Positions 44,144 through 56,592 of a DNA stretch of 64,000 nucleotides are shown piece after piece. Each line of letters starts with the position of its first letter. Position 1 is the stretch's first letter. Made by a program: the position numbers and the translations under genes. The notes below the pieces were generated by a model. It was not told the DNA's origin and did not search any database. It was given only the letters and a program-made list of their open reading frames with translations. The DNA comes from Phycomyces blakesleeanus NRRL 1555(-). Lineage: Eukaryota > Mucoromycota > Mucoromycetes > Mucorales > Phycomycetaceae. The stretch lies in contig NW_017265144.1 in NCBI RefSeq assembly GCF_001638985.1, positions 248,001 to 312,000 of the forward strand. Reading direction: 5' to 3'.

Positions 44144-45889
44144 AGTTAAAATAAAAAATTAAGATAAAGCAAAAGCAAAAGCAAAAGCAAAAGCAAAGAC
44201 CGATCTTATTCTCTCTTTATGGACAGCTTTATTTATCCCACCAATCTGTTCTTCAAAAAAAAAAAAAAAAAAAAATTAAAGAAAAGATGGTCCCCAAAAT
44301 TTTTCAGTTCAGACAGACAAAGAACCAAAAGGGTTACTATAGATGATGAGAAAAGCTACATCTGAAAAAAGGGAGGGGGTTAATGCCAGGATTGAAAGAA
44401 GAGGATCTGGTGTGACACACAGGATTGAAAGAAAATCTACGTTTGCCTTATTCACATGCTGTAAGCCAAAGTAGAAAAAGAAAATAATATTATATTATAT
44501 TATATTATATTATATTATATTCTTCCCCATTTCTTTGGATCCTGCTGATATGTTATACAAGATGAGATTTCATCTAAGTTTTTTTATTTTTTATTTTATT
44601 TTTTATATGTGAGATTTTCCTTGTAACTCAATCTTGAATATCATATTTAACAATCAACTATAACTAACTAACTAACTAACTTTCTTTTTACACTGCAACC
44701 AAAAATCTTACTATTAATCTATCTTTTTTTTGTTTTAATTATTTCTACCAAGCCACGATGTACTCCATGTTTTTTTCTATAAAAAAAGAGAGACATAAAA
44801 ACTCCGTTTATTTATTTAGTTTTCTTAATAAAAGATTCAAACCTAGCAAGTTCAAAAAACAGAAAGCTTTTTATTGCTTTAGATATTTTTCATCAAAGAT
44901 ATCAAAAAATGTGATTATACTTATTAGCCTCAAAATCTTGTATACATTAAAGAAATAAAGAAAATGCAATTGACTTGAACCCCTAAATTAACACTATAGG
45001 GTACGCCCCCCCTTTTTTTTTTCTTTTTTTTTTCTTTTGAATAAAAACCTCAATTCCATAAATAGTAATTTAGAGTCGTTTATGTAACTCAATACATTAT
45101 AAAAACTGTATTTAAAACTACGGGACAAATATCATTGGCTGAAAAAAATAATAAAAGGAATCTTACATTTGTTGCCATGCTTAAACACCAAGACTTTTTA
45201 CCTTGTCTAAAAGCATTTTTTTTTTTTTTTTTTGCAGAAAAATAGCAGATTTCTCACCGCAGAGAGTTTCTAAATAAAATCAAGAACGTCTCAGAGCAGA
45301 CAGAGCTCAAAACAACCAAGATCCCAGAAAGCCTTATGGTTTTCTGATTTTACATATAGAAATTGTAGATTATAAAAAAAAGAGGGTCACAGCATGAATT
45401 ATACCAGCAGCTTGGACCAGGTGTTAATTACAAGACTATAGTTTATACTTGATAGAACCAACTGTAATCAAGATTTACTAATTTATCTATCCAAAGTAGA
45501 ATACAATGTTTGCTTGCCTGTTTGACATTTGTATATCACAAAGAAACTCGCCTGTAGTTTATTTTACTTTATTTTATTTTGTTAAGAAAAATGGTACATG
45601 TAGTTGGAGTGGTCAACACTCAAGAAACATTTGCTCCTTTTATTCTTTCTTTCTCCTATCAGCTAAATTCTTGTTCATTTTCCATTTTGTATTTATAAAT
45701 AAAAAAAAAAGATCATATTATACCTTGACATTCAACATCAATGATACTAACAATAAATAAATAAATACATACATACATACAATGTGAGAATAATAACAAT
45801 AATAGTAATAAAAATAATAGTAATAATAACAGTGGTTGGTAGTGTAGTGTAGTGTAGTGTAGTGCAGACAATTTCTGCTTTTGTTTTTC
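44144..45889. other. Intergenic, no gene recognised
   Basis: About 1.7 kb: AAGCAAA units at 44166-44200 just upstream of adenosine kinase, a 21-nt A run near 44253-44275, ATATT repeats near 44488-44522, TAGTG repeats near 45840-45864. Short ORFs are AT-rich noise. Confidence 0.45.
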
Positions 45890-48800
45890 TTATCCACGGA
45901 TCTCAAGAATCAAATTGATGATGGTGCAGATCAAATAGATTCCTATCCATGAATAGCCAAAGATTCGAGACATCCGATATCCATTCAATGGCACCAGTAT
46001 AAGAGAAGATATCAAAACCACCAAGAGTCCTATCGCAGATACAAGAATGGTCGAAGACACTTCTATTGCATACGGTACTCCATGTTTTGAAGTAACATAT
46101 GTAGCCCCAATACCGACTCCAAGCATAATATCTTTTTTTTTAAAAAAAATAAAATTCCAGTCAATACTTTTTTATTTTATGTTATAATTTTGTATAATAG
46201 ACTTACTCAACATAGGACCACCAAAGCAAGCGCTCATTGCCATCATAGGATAACCAAGTTTGGCCATGGTTATATTGGCTACAAAGTCACCCAAACTATT
46301 TCCCTAATATCCAACATATACATATATCAAATGATATGTTTAATACCTTTTAGATCACCACTACTCAATTTTATATATATATGTACGTTACCAGAGCAAA
46401 AACAGTGAGACCCAAGATAGCATCACTTACACCTACAGCCATTCCGATGGTCTGTAGAACACTAACAACCTCGTTTGCAATCACAAAGATCCAGACCACA
46501 GCAATACCGAATCCAATAAAACACATCATCCAATAGAGTCTCGGTTGGCGTACCGAGTTTGTCGTTAATCTGAAGAGGATTGAAGTACCAACACCTATTC
46601 CTGCCCCAATAGGAAGAATTATTGCTGGGTGAACAACCTTGTTTACTGCAAACACAATGGCCACAAACATTGGCGCACAGATCAGCTGGGTGGCAGTAAG
46701 CCACTGGCTCCACTTTGATGTGCTTTCATGTAAATCATTCATCTCCATCGGATCCTGATCTTCTTCGCCGATATCTTCGAGCATTGTCATGGCATCCTCA
46801 TCTAACACTACACCACCACCACCACTACCACTTCCAGTACCACTTTGTTTGACCAAACTTTCTCTTACAACCGGAAGTGTAATAGCGAGTAAGAATATGA
46901 CAGGTGCTGACACAATCGAGCTTGCTTTGTTAAATATCGACTTTTGCTCAAAGTTTTGCAGTGAAGGAAAAAGATGAAATCCGACATCATGGAAATCCAC
47001 ACCCAGTACTTTTTCTGGCATTAACAACCGAATCTTCTTAAACCGACTCGGTAACGACTGGAGTATAGACTGGGCCGAAGTTGTGTTTACAGAAATGGTA
47101 TCAGACTCGGCATCGTTGGGGTGGTTACTGTCTGGAGCCTGGGAGCGAGTTGAAAGAGGCACGCTGTTTGATGCATTCTCTGCTGTCTGTGCTGATACTT
47201 GTCTACTGTGTCGGTTACGTCCATGGATATTGTAGTATCTTGCATTGGCACTCTGTAAAGAATTTACTACATCTTGAAACTATAGTGTGGCTTTAGTGTC
47301 TTCCTCAAAGGTAAGTTGTACACACTTGAATCTAGTAAGTTATATATATATATATATAAAGTAAGGTAAGGTACCTCAATAGCAGAAAACAAAGAGGTAC
47401 GGATCCGAAGTTTGGGGTGGGTTGCATTACGATGACCATTATAATCACTATGGAAACCTTCCGTTTCAAATCCCTCATCATAAAGTTCCATTTCATCCTC
47501 AGAGGCTTCTGGTTCTAAAAAAAAAAGCACACACAAACACATCAATATAGAAATATAAGATATATCTATATGTATTATTTCTCAACTCAGCCTTACCATC
47601 CCATGTGTTTCCACGTAACAAATTATCCACTTCTGCTCCTGTCTCTTCATATTCAAGTCTTGCTCGCTGGATAAGGTTCATATACGTAGATCTCCGCTTC
47701 ATATAATAATTTCCTCCAACAACCACAAGCACATAAACAACGTAAAATACTATTAGTATCACTGCTTCGTAAAGGTGGATAAGACCATCTGCCACAATGC
47801 TCATGACCAAGATGATAGCAATAGTAAAAAATGAGACATCTCGAAGGAAACTGAGTCGTTTTGCACGGAATGGCTTGATTGCGCACATGGATCTAAACAA
47901 GAAAAACCAACAATTTTAATTTAATATATATATATATAATTTATTCATATTGGTTTCAGAAACACAATTTATTGATCAATTACCCTGCAATGACACTGAC
48001 GATAAATGAGGCAGCACCTATCAGTTCACCAAGTGCCAAAGATCCCATATTCGATTTCATTGCACTAAAAAAATTAATTTTTTTTGGGGATTTAATTAAA
48101 CAGATCAAGGATGGGCATTTAACCCCCCAACTCACCTAAATGTAGAGAACAGATCGGGACTTCCATTTCCCAAAGCCAAAAAAGTGACACCAGTCTATAT
48201 GTCCCAAGTGGCTTCTAATTAGCCCTTATTCCAAATGTTTGTGATTTGCCTACCAAACTCTCTGACAGGTTCATAACCGATGCAATTGTCTGCAAGTTTG
48301 GACCTTTGTGTGTTTTGTAAATACATTTACTTTCTTAAAACCATAATGAACTTTGAAGTATTGCTTTTTTTTTGCTTGATAAAACTTACAGAAAAAATCA
48401 GAAGCAGCAATTCCGACAAATCCAAAGAGAAACAATAGCCAAGCACACTGAAAAAAAATAATATGAAACAATATTTTGGTCAATACCTTTTCTTTTTACT
48501 TTCTTTACTTTTTTTTTTTTTTTACTTTTTAAGCCATAATAAGCTCTATTTATGTATGTATGTATACCAGTGATATGAATACAATAGGCTTCACTGCTGC
48601 AGAAGCACAGTAGTACAATGGAATGTAGTTAATCAATCCGGGGGTAATTCCTATGCAGTGCTCGATTGCATAGGCGCATTGGTCTTCCTGAAGTTGAATT
48701 TGATCACACTAGTATGGTAACCAGAATTGAATTGGTATTTGTTGTTTCAACATGAGGTAATTTCTTTTTTTTTCTTTTCCTTTTAATTCTGAGCTACCTC

Positions 48801-48941
48801 TCGAGCAATGGGCAGCTCTGTTGTGTCACGCTTTGATAATGAAGAGTGTAGACCGACATGAGAGTTCTGCCATGAGTATGAAACTATCTTTGCAACCAAA
48901 ACTAGTGATAGTAAGAGCACAGTATTACGTCCGAGTGACAT
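45890..48941 (-). CDS. Na+/Ca2+ (cation/Ca2+) exchanger, NCLX/SLC8B1-like
   Basis: Eleven exons: 48798-48941, 48568-48708, 48390-48447, 48254-48303, 48136-48194, 47984-48064, 47597-47892, 47375-47514, 46392-47279, 46207-46303 and 45890-46131 (731 aa). It belongs to the CCX/NCLX branch of the calcium/cation antiporters. Seen: an N-terminal signal-anchor (LLLSLVLVAKIVS); a lumenal Cys segment (DQCAYAIEHCIG..LINYIPLYYC) typical of NCLX; alpha-1 repeat GVTFLALGNGSPDLFSTF; a long hydrophilic loop with acidic and Ser-rich stretches (about residues 240-460); alpha-2 repeat GNSLGDFVANITMAKLGYP followed by SACFGGPMLN; and further helices to the C-terminus. The ion specificity and membrane (vacuole, ER or mitochondrion) cannot be told from sequence. 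Confidence 0.92.
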
Positions 48942-50603
48942 TGAAGGGAAAGGTAATGAAAAAGAAAGAAAGAAAGAGAGAGAGAGAGAAAAAAAAAGCA
49001 CAAGCCAAGGGGTGAAAGGTCGCATATGGCAGAATAGACAAGATCTAAAATAAAAAACCAAGTTCCGCTCACACACTTATTCTACGCGTCACAGCCCTGA
49101 CACAAACACACACACACACCCTCATACACTCACTCACAAAAGCTACTCACATTTTATTAATACTCAATATATATATATATATATATTGGGGGGTCTAAAT
49201 GCTACTACAAAAAGATATCAAACAACAGCAAAAAAAGGAAACAAGTTGAATGTATTTATTTTAATTAAATAACAAGATCATTTCCAGTTTATAGGGATAG
49301 ATTTGTATAAATGTATATCGATGGTCTGTCTACCCTCTGCTAGCCATGATTGTATTGAGATGTTTTTTTTTTGGCTAAAACTTTATTGAGTATTTGTTTT
49401 GGCGTAAATAAGTCTAATGGTGTCCAATATTACAAATCAATTTATTTTTGATACCATTGTGTATTATATATTACCAGGAAATAGGCTTACTGTCTATAAG
49501 AAAGAAAGAGAAGAAAGATCCGTCTACTGACTGGTTCTTACAGAAACAAAGGTATGTACATTGTGCCGAATATATTAAAAACAAAGCGCTCTTTACCACA
49601 GAATAAAACATCTTTTGGTATGACAATTTTGATCATCAGGGTGTAACCCAAAAAGAAAGAAAAAAGAAACCATTTTGTGGGAATATGTAGATAAGACAAA
49701 GGAGTGAAATTCCAGTAAAAAGTAAACTAAGCCAAGCCAAGCCAAGCTAAGCCAAACCAAACCAAACCAAGCTATAGTAAAGTAAGGCAAAATAAAATAT
49801 TGTTATCAGAGTCTTCAGGGCAAAGGAATATCTTTCTTATCCTTTATCTCTCTTTTGTGGATAACAACAGCTCAAATCAAAACCATGAATGTCCAAGTAT
49901 CTTGAGGGCATAACTTGGTTGGTACACTAATGCAACCACATCTACACAGACACACAAAGATACAAAGATACACTGTAAATAAGATCAATTGCTTTGTTCT
50001 TCTTTTATTTTTGCTCAAGTTCAAATAACCTTTTTTTTGTTCAATTATCAATACTATTGGTAATTATTAAACATTTATTGCTTGTTTGTACACTTCAAAA
50101 CAAGACACAACACAAAAGAGCAAAATAAATTAATATCTATTGGAATTTTATTTGCTGTTACTTAATATACAGCACAGTACAATAGTATTATGTTATATAT
50201 ATATATATATATATATTGGTCTTGCGCTATTTATTAAATATATGTCTTGTATGATTGGAACGCATAATTAGATATAACTTCAAAAATTTACCGAGGATAT
50301 CATCGTTTCCAAGTATTGAGATATATTCAACCACAAGCTTGGTATGTAATTAAAATAGAGAAGAAATACATACTACCTACCATTGTATATATATATATAT
50401 CAAAAATTAGATATATTTTTCTTTCTTCCTTTCTTTCTTTTCCTGTATATACATATATACATATATATTAGCATCTCCATTTAGTGCTATAATAAGAGTA
50501 TCTTATATCTCAAACCCCACACTATTAATCCTCTGCCAAAAGAAGAAGAAAACTAAAAGTTATATACAAATTTATATAAGATACGCAGATACTTCTTTTA
50601 ATT
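48942..50603. other. Intergenic, no gene recognised
   Basis: About 1.65 kb: TA runs near 49170-49185 and 50200-50215, CCAAG/CCAAA pentamer repeats at about 49730-49770. It is the divergent space between the exchanger and the first arrestin gene. Confidence 0.45.
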
Positions 50604-53600
50604 ATGGTGGTAAGAAGCATCCCAAACTCCTAAAGTGTAAAGATAAATAAATATGTATATGTGTGTGTATATATACTTAAAGAAAGAAAAACAAATACAT
50701 TTTGTGTACTAGGAACTGATTCCAGTTATATACTTTGATGATGAAATAGACGATCCGGCGCAAAAGATACATAGAATCATGCCAGGGACCATGGCCAGCG
50801 GCATATTGAATATAAAGTCGTCTCACTCTATTTCACTGGATTCTATTACCATTGGATTTCAAGAATGCTGTAAGTATAGCTTCAATAGCCAAATGAACAC
50901 AACTATACAATTATATATAATATAACCATATTGTTTTTGTCAAATCCAAGTTTATTACAAAACAGGAGTGTTTGACTGGGACGAAGACAAAATAATGTTA
51001 CTTCAACAACCTATTCTGAGAGGAGGTTCCGAATCGATCAAGTGTCTCAGTGGCGATAACCTATTTCCTTTCTCACTACACATTCCCGCCTACTCTTCCT
51101 CTTCCTCTTCTGTCAGAGGAAGAGACTTTAAGTTTTCATTCGAGATCGTCGTAAGCTGTAGGGTCTCTCTTTGTAAATTTCCATTTAAAACAACTATCGA
51201 GGTTGATTATGATCCGGCGGTTGCAACACACCCATCATTTTATCCAGAAGTAGCAAATTCCGAACCCTGGGTGCCAATAAAAAGTGATGAAGAGAGATAT
51301 GGGCGTGACCCTCAAGGTACTAGAGACAGCCCTGGTGTTGCGAGCAACGGCGGAAACAATGAAAACAGTGGTTCCAGCTCAAATACAAGTAGAAATGAAT
51401 ATCCAAGCTCGAACGTAAATATGAACGCACCTATTGGGAATACTAGTGAGCATTCACCACTGCGTAATTTGGACACTATTTCACCGGAAGATCCTTCAAA
51501 TATTCAAGCAGGCGAAGTTGGTAAGATATTTAGACACTCAATACATAAGATATAATATATATATATCATTAAAGTAACAGAAAAACTATAGAAATGCAAA
51601 TTATAAACGCACCTACCGGGAATACTACGGAGCCTTCACCACTGCCCAATGTTAGCACTATTTCTCCAGAAGATCCTCTAACCAGTTCAGCAGAGGATGT
51701 TGGTAAGCTATTCAGACTCTCAACATATGAAGAGTGATACATATATCATGAAAATAACAGAAAAACAATAGAAATACAAAATATAAACGCGCCTATCGAG
51801 AATACTAGGGAGCCTTCCCCATTGCGCAATTTTAGCTCTGTTTCACCAGAAGGTCTTTTAGCTAGTCTAGCAGAGTATACTGGTAAGCTATTTAGACTCT
51901 CAACCCATGAAATAAGTAATATATATATATAATGAAAATAACAGAAAAACAATAGAAATTCAAAGTATAAACGAACCTATCGAGAATACTAGGGAGCATT
52001 CACCACTGCGCAATGTGGACACTATTTCACCAGAAGATCCTCTAATCAGTCCAGCCGAGGATTCTGGTAAGCTATTCAGACTCTCAATCTACGAAGAAAG
52101 TGATACATATATCATGAAAATAACAGAGAAATAATAGAAATGCAAAGTATAAACGCACCTATTGGGAATGCTAGGGAGCATTCACTACTGCGCAATTTTA
52201 GCTCTGTTTCTCCAGAAGATCTTCTAGCTAGTATAGCGGAGAATTCTGGTAAGCCATTTAGACTCTCAACCCATGAAATAAGTAATATATATATATACAT
52301 ATATCATGGAAGTAACAGAAAAACAATAGAAATGCAAATTATAAATACGTTTATCGAGAATATTGGGGAGCATTCACCACCGCGCAATGTTAGCACTATT
52401 TCACCAGAAGATCCTCTAACCAGTTCAGCAGAGGATGTTGGTAAGCTATTTAGACTCTCAACCCATGAAATAAGTAATACATATATCATGAAAGTAACAG
52501 AAAATTAATAGAAGTGCAAATTATAAGTACGTTTATCGAGAATATTGGGGAGCATTCACCACCGCGCAATGTTAGCACTATTTCACCAGAAGATCCTCTA
52601 ACCAGTTCAGCAGAGGATGTTGGTAAGCTATTTAGACTCTCAACCCATGAAATAAGTAATACATATATCATGAAAGTAACAGAAAATTAATAGAAGTGCA
52701 AATTATAAGTACGTTTATCGAGAATATTGGGGAGCATTCACCACCGCGCAATGTTAGCACTATTTCACCAGAAGATCCTCTAACCAGTTCAGCAGAGGAT
52801 GTTGGTAAGCTATTTAGACTCTCAACCCATGAAATAAGTAATACATATATCATGAAAGTAACAGAAAATTAATAGAAGTGCAAATTATAAACGCGCCTAT
52901 CGAGAATACTAGGGAACCTTCACCATTGCTCAATGTTAGCGCTATTTCACCAGAAGGTATTCTAGTTAGTCTAGCAGAGTATACTGGTAAGCTATTTAGA
53001 CTCTTAGCCCATAAAATAAGTAATATATATATATATTATGAAAGTAACTAAAATGCAATAGAGTTACAAAATATAAACATAGATACAAACACACCTATCA
53101 GGAATAGCGGAGAGTCTTCACCACTACACAACAGTAGCCCTCATTTATCAGATATTCCGCTAACCAGTCAAGCAGAGGGAATTGGTATGACAATACGCTT
53201 AACTTTCACTAGATAAAATGTACAGTGTATAAATTGATAGTAACATAAAGACAATAGAGTTCAAAAATAAAAGTAGGGTATCTCTCGGAAACACTTTTCT
53301 CAGAGTGATTTCGTTGCTTCGTAATATATTACCTGTTTATCCACGACCATCTCGTAACAATCAAGCTTCAGAAAGAAATCATTCTTATGAGCCACAAATC
53401 CCATCATCATCATCACCACAACCACCACCACCGCCACCACCACATCCATCAGATACAGATAGAGCAAATGAAAACTCCGGGAGATTTCCTCGTACATATC
53501 CAATGGTACAGATGGCCCGATACTTTGGATCAGATATGCCACCTTCATTCGAGGAGAGTCGCCAGATCGCAACCTATGAAAAGATCGTCGACAGAGGCAC

Positions 53601-54210
53601 GGCAGTTGTTTCGCTCAAGAGAACGTACTACAATATATATGATCCAAGGCGTATTCTGGTCACAGTCACATTTCATTCTGCTTTCTACGAAAATGTTTGG
53701 CTAAATGGTCCACCAAAGGTACATGCGGTCTTGAGACGACTTGTGAAAGTGACTCACCATGTGCACAACCGCACAACGTGCAAGAAAGTATCCGAGAATT
53801 CGGATTACATGAGTCCTACACAAGTATTCAAGATTGTCGGCGAAGAAGCGTATACCCTTGAAGCCGAAGACCCGGCGCTTTATGCCAGATTATGTTTGTC
53901 GGTGCCAGTAAAAGAAAGATTTGTGATCGGAATCGAAAGCCCTCTGTGCAAAGTTGAATATACTCTGACCGTATACATGAAAGAATTTCTGTGGGATATC
54001 CGCTCGTCGAACTGGGGATTCCATAAGAGTAAACTTGTAGAAGTCCCGATTTTCTTCAGTACTCTCAAAGATGGGGAGATATGCCATCCATCGTCTTTAC
54101 TTAGCCACTCACCACCTTTGGTCCCAGGAGTTAGGGTGCTGAATATAAGGGATCAGGGAGCCGAGCTTATTTCAGATACAGAAACTGTACCTAGCTATGC
54201 ATCCGAGTAG
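50604..54210 (+). CDS. Alpha-arrestin-like protein with a tandem-exon repeat hinge
   Basis: Thirteen exons: 50604-50609, 50713-50869, 50951-51520, nine repeat exons (51592-51702, 51772-51882, 51956-52066, 52138-52248, 52330-52440, 52512-52622, 52694-52804, 52876-52986, 53062-53184) and 53258-54210 (898 aa). Seen: an arrestin N-type beta-sandwich (VELIPVIYFDDE, PGTMASGIL, SISLDSITIGFQEC, DNLFPFSLHIPAY); a Ser/Asn-rich link; nine repeats of about 37 residues; a Pro-rich stretch (PPPPPPHP); then an arrestin C-type domain (RGTAVVSLKRTYYNIYD, RLVKVTHHVHNRTT, EYTLTVYMKEFLW). Arrestin adaptors link membrane proteins to ubiquitin ligases and trafficking. Eight repeat exons are exactly 111 nt, the ninth 123 nt, all phase 1-1. 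Repeats contain SPLRN- and SPEDP-like sites. The 6-nt first coding exon (Met-Val) is inferred and the least certain part. Confidence 0.85.
51592..53184 (+). repeat. Tandem array of nine exon-intron units, period about 182 bp
   Basis: Unit starts (exon starts) lie at 51592, 51772, 51956, 52138, 52330, 52512, 52694, 52876 and 53062: spacings 180, 184, 182, 192, 182, 182, 182, 186. Each unit is a CAATAG/TTAATAG acceptor, a 111-nt exon (the last 123 nt), a TTG|GTAAGC-type donor and an intron of about 70-80 bp containing TTTAGACTCTCAACC and a TA run. Units 6 and 7 appear identical, unit 5 almost so; the outer units are more diverged. Confidence 0.93.
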
Positions 54211-55120
54211 CCCTATACATGTTTATATCTACTAAAGTCAATTAGTAATAGTAATAGTAATAGAAGTAGTAATGAATATATGTGTTTATATGCATGTAAT
54301 TTTCTTTATTGTACGGTATATATTTTTTAAAGAAAAGAATATGAAAAAAAAGAGTTTTTTTTTTTTTAAAAAAAAAATTATATATGCAGTGTAAATCAAA
54401 TGGATAAGTTTTTACACTTCTTTAAAACACAAAACATTATAAAATCATTATGATATACAATCTTTGTTATTCAAGATATGGAAGGGTTTTGTTTTTAATA
54501 TCGGATATATCCACCACTATCATTTTTCTTTTTTTTTTTAAAAAAAAAAAAGCAGTAAAAATACCTTGTTGGACATGCTATTACAATAGATATATATATA
54601 ATATTCTCGTATAACTTATCAATTCTCGTTTTCTATTTCATCCGCTAAAAGTCTGCAATATTTATGCTGTTTTGTATATTGATTGTTACTTGTGTTTAAA
54701 AGCAATATGCTTAGATTATTTAAGAGAATGAATGTTAGATACACACATATATAAAGAAGAGCATTGCAAGAAGTATATAGGGACAACGCACACACACACA
54801 CACACATATATACACAAAAACCCGCGCTTAGGTGGGACATTCCGACAGATAATTCAGTCTAATACTCAAGGTAAATCGCTCCGCGTAGTATTATTACTAT
54901 TATTATTCTTGTTTTTTCGATTTTTACTATTAGAGGAAAGGAAAATAACAATAGTAATGATAATTGTAGGTGAGAATGGTATGTAGACTCTAATTGATTA
55001 TCTTCTTTTCTTAAACCCCCCCCCCCCTGTCTTATATAAATATGTATATGTATCCAAACTAGAGATGATGTTTTTTTTTTGCTCTAATAAAGATAATATC
55101 TTTGTACTGGAATCGAACAA
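54211..55120. other. Intergenic between arrestin genes
   Basis: AT-rich, with TAG trinucleotides near 54245-54275 and poly-T/poly-A pairs near 54355-54375 and 54530-54550. No gene recognised. Confidence 0.45.
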
Positions 55121-56451
55121 ATGGCTCGTTTGATTTCAGTATCAAAGGCTATTGCTTTCTCTCGACCAAGCTTCAAGTACCAAGAAGTTTATAGAAAACC
55201 CAAAGTTGGTCTTACTTTGCATAGTGCTCCTAGGATAACAAGCAGAGGGGAACAATACTACCAGCCTGGAGACACTGTCAATGGTGCGCTAGATGTATTG
55301 GTACTCACTGGCCGCTACTGTACTGGGTTCAAAGTCAAGCTCTCTATCAAAGGTAAGCATCTAGATGTATATGTGTATATGAGTATACCGGATACCAAGA
55401 GCACAGTAACCATCGACTTGGCTTTTATTAGGTTATATTGCCAACTTGTATTATTACTAATATATATATAAATATATATAAAGAGAAAATCGATCTGTCT
55501 AAACTAGGTATACCAAACTGTACCAAAGAAAAGTGTTTGCTTTCACACACTCTAAGCCTATATCACGGTCCAAACGACAAAGAATTAAATAAAGGTCCAT
55601 TCTTGTTTATGGAGCCTAAGCCAGGAAAGCTTTCTTTATCGTTTTCATTTGTTTTGCCAAATGTCAACTATCCTCCTTCGTTTAGTATTGGTGTGATATC
55701 ATGTTCGATGGTCATCGAGGGTTGGTTTGAGGAATTCGATGAGCCAAAGATCTACGGTCCCCCAATCGAGCTCAATTTTCTTCCGGCTACGCAAATGATG
55801 CTCAGCGACCGGACACCGACGGTCACTGACCTAGTCCTGCCTGATCGGTCTACTCTAAAGATGGCGTTCCTAAAGGTTTATGATCATACCAAGTTGCCTC
55901 ACTCGATAATTGTCCGCCTCGCCGACACCACAGACGGGTTTTACAATTACTTGACACAGCAGAAACACGAGTTCCATATTTCGCTGAAACGAGTGGCTCT
56001 GATTAAGTGGCGCAAAAAGGCCTATAGGATCGAGACGGTCGTATGTAAGCAGAACTGCAGCCTCAGCCGAGTGCTTCATGACGGACCCAGTTGGGAGGAG
56101 GTCAAGGCAGTCGAGGTGTCGCTCGATATACCACCCAACAGAGGGATGATGGCCTTGAATTATTCAAAGCTCTACACAATCAAATATGAGCTTTGTTTGA
56201 AGATATCTGTGCCCTTTGGATATTTCTTTGTTTTTGAAAGGGATCTGATCAGTATTCCAGTCGAGTTTGGCACACTCAAGGCCGAGCCATCTGACCAAAC
56301 TGGCCTTTTGAGTTATGCGGACAAGAGAGTGACTCTTGGTAACCAGATTATGGAACCAGATGAGATCAAGCAAATGTGTCTATTCGCAGAATCCTCGAAA
56401 AAAGGAGAGCCTGAGAACCTTCTGGGACTTCAATATTCAGTATTAAGATAG
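55121..56451 (+). CDS. Arrestin-domain protein 2
   Basis: Two exons: 55121-55352 and 55484-56451 (399 aa). Seen: N-type arrestin domain with YYQPGDTVNGALDVLV, the standard pGd.v.G.v motif, then LSHTLSLYHGP and PGKLSLSFSFVLPNVNYPPSF (the P..Y-type end of strand VI); C-type domain with LKMAFLKVYDHTKLP, RVALIKWRKKAYRIETVV and YSKLYTIKYELCLKISV. There is no repeat hinge: the N and C domains are joined by a short link (APATQMML-like), so it shows the unexpanded architecture beside the repeat-bearing paralogue. No PPxY motif is obvious. A LINE has inserted about 140 bp downstream. Confidence 0.86.
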
Positions 56452-56592
56452 TAAAGTATTATTATTAAAAAAAAATACTGGCATTTTACTTGATTTATTA
56501 AATAAAATAAAAAGGTTGAGAGATTGAGATCCAGGTATAGATTTCCTATTGTTATGTATTTTTTTTCTTTATGAATGATCTATTACTACAAT

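Noticed and set aside
52304..52853. Repeated 61-codon minus-strand frames in the arrestin array
   Set aside because: Antisense shadows of the 111-nt exons and part of their introns; the plus strand carries correct splice sites and continuous frame.
51592..53184. Regularly spaced repeat array as a CRISPR
   Set aside because: The 182-bp units contain coding exons with splice sites in a eukaryotic gene; units are far longer and do not have unique spacers.
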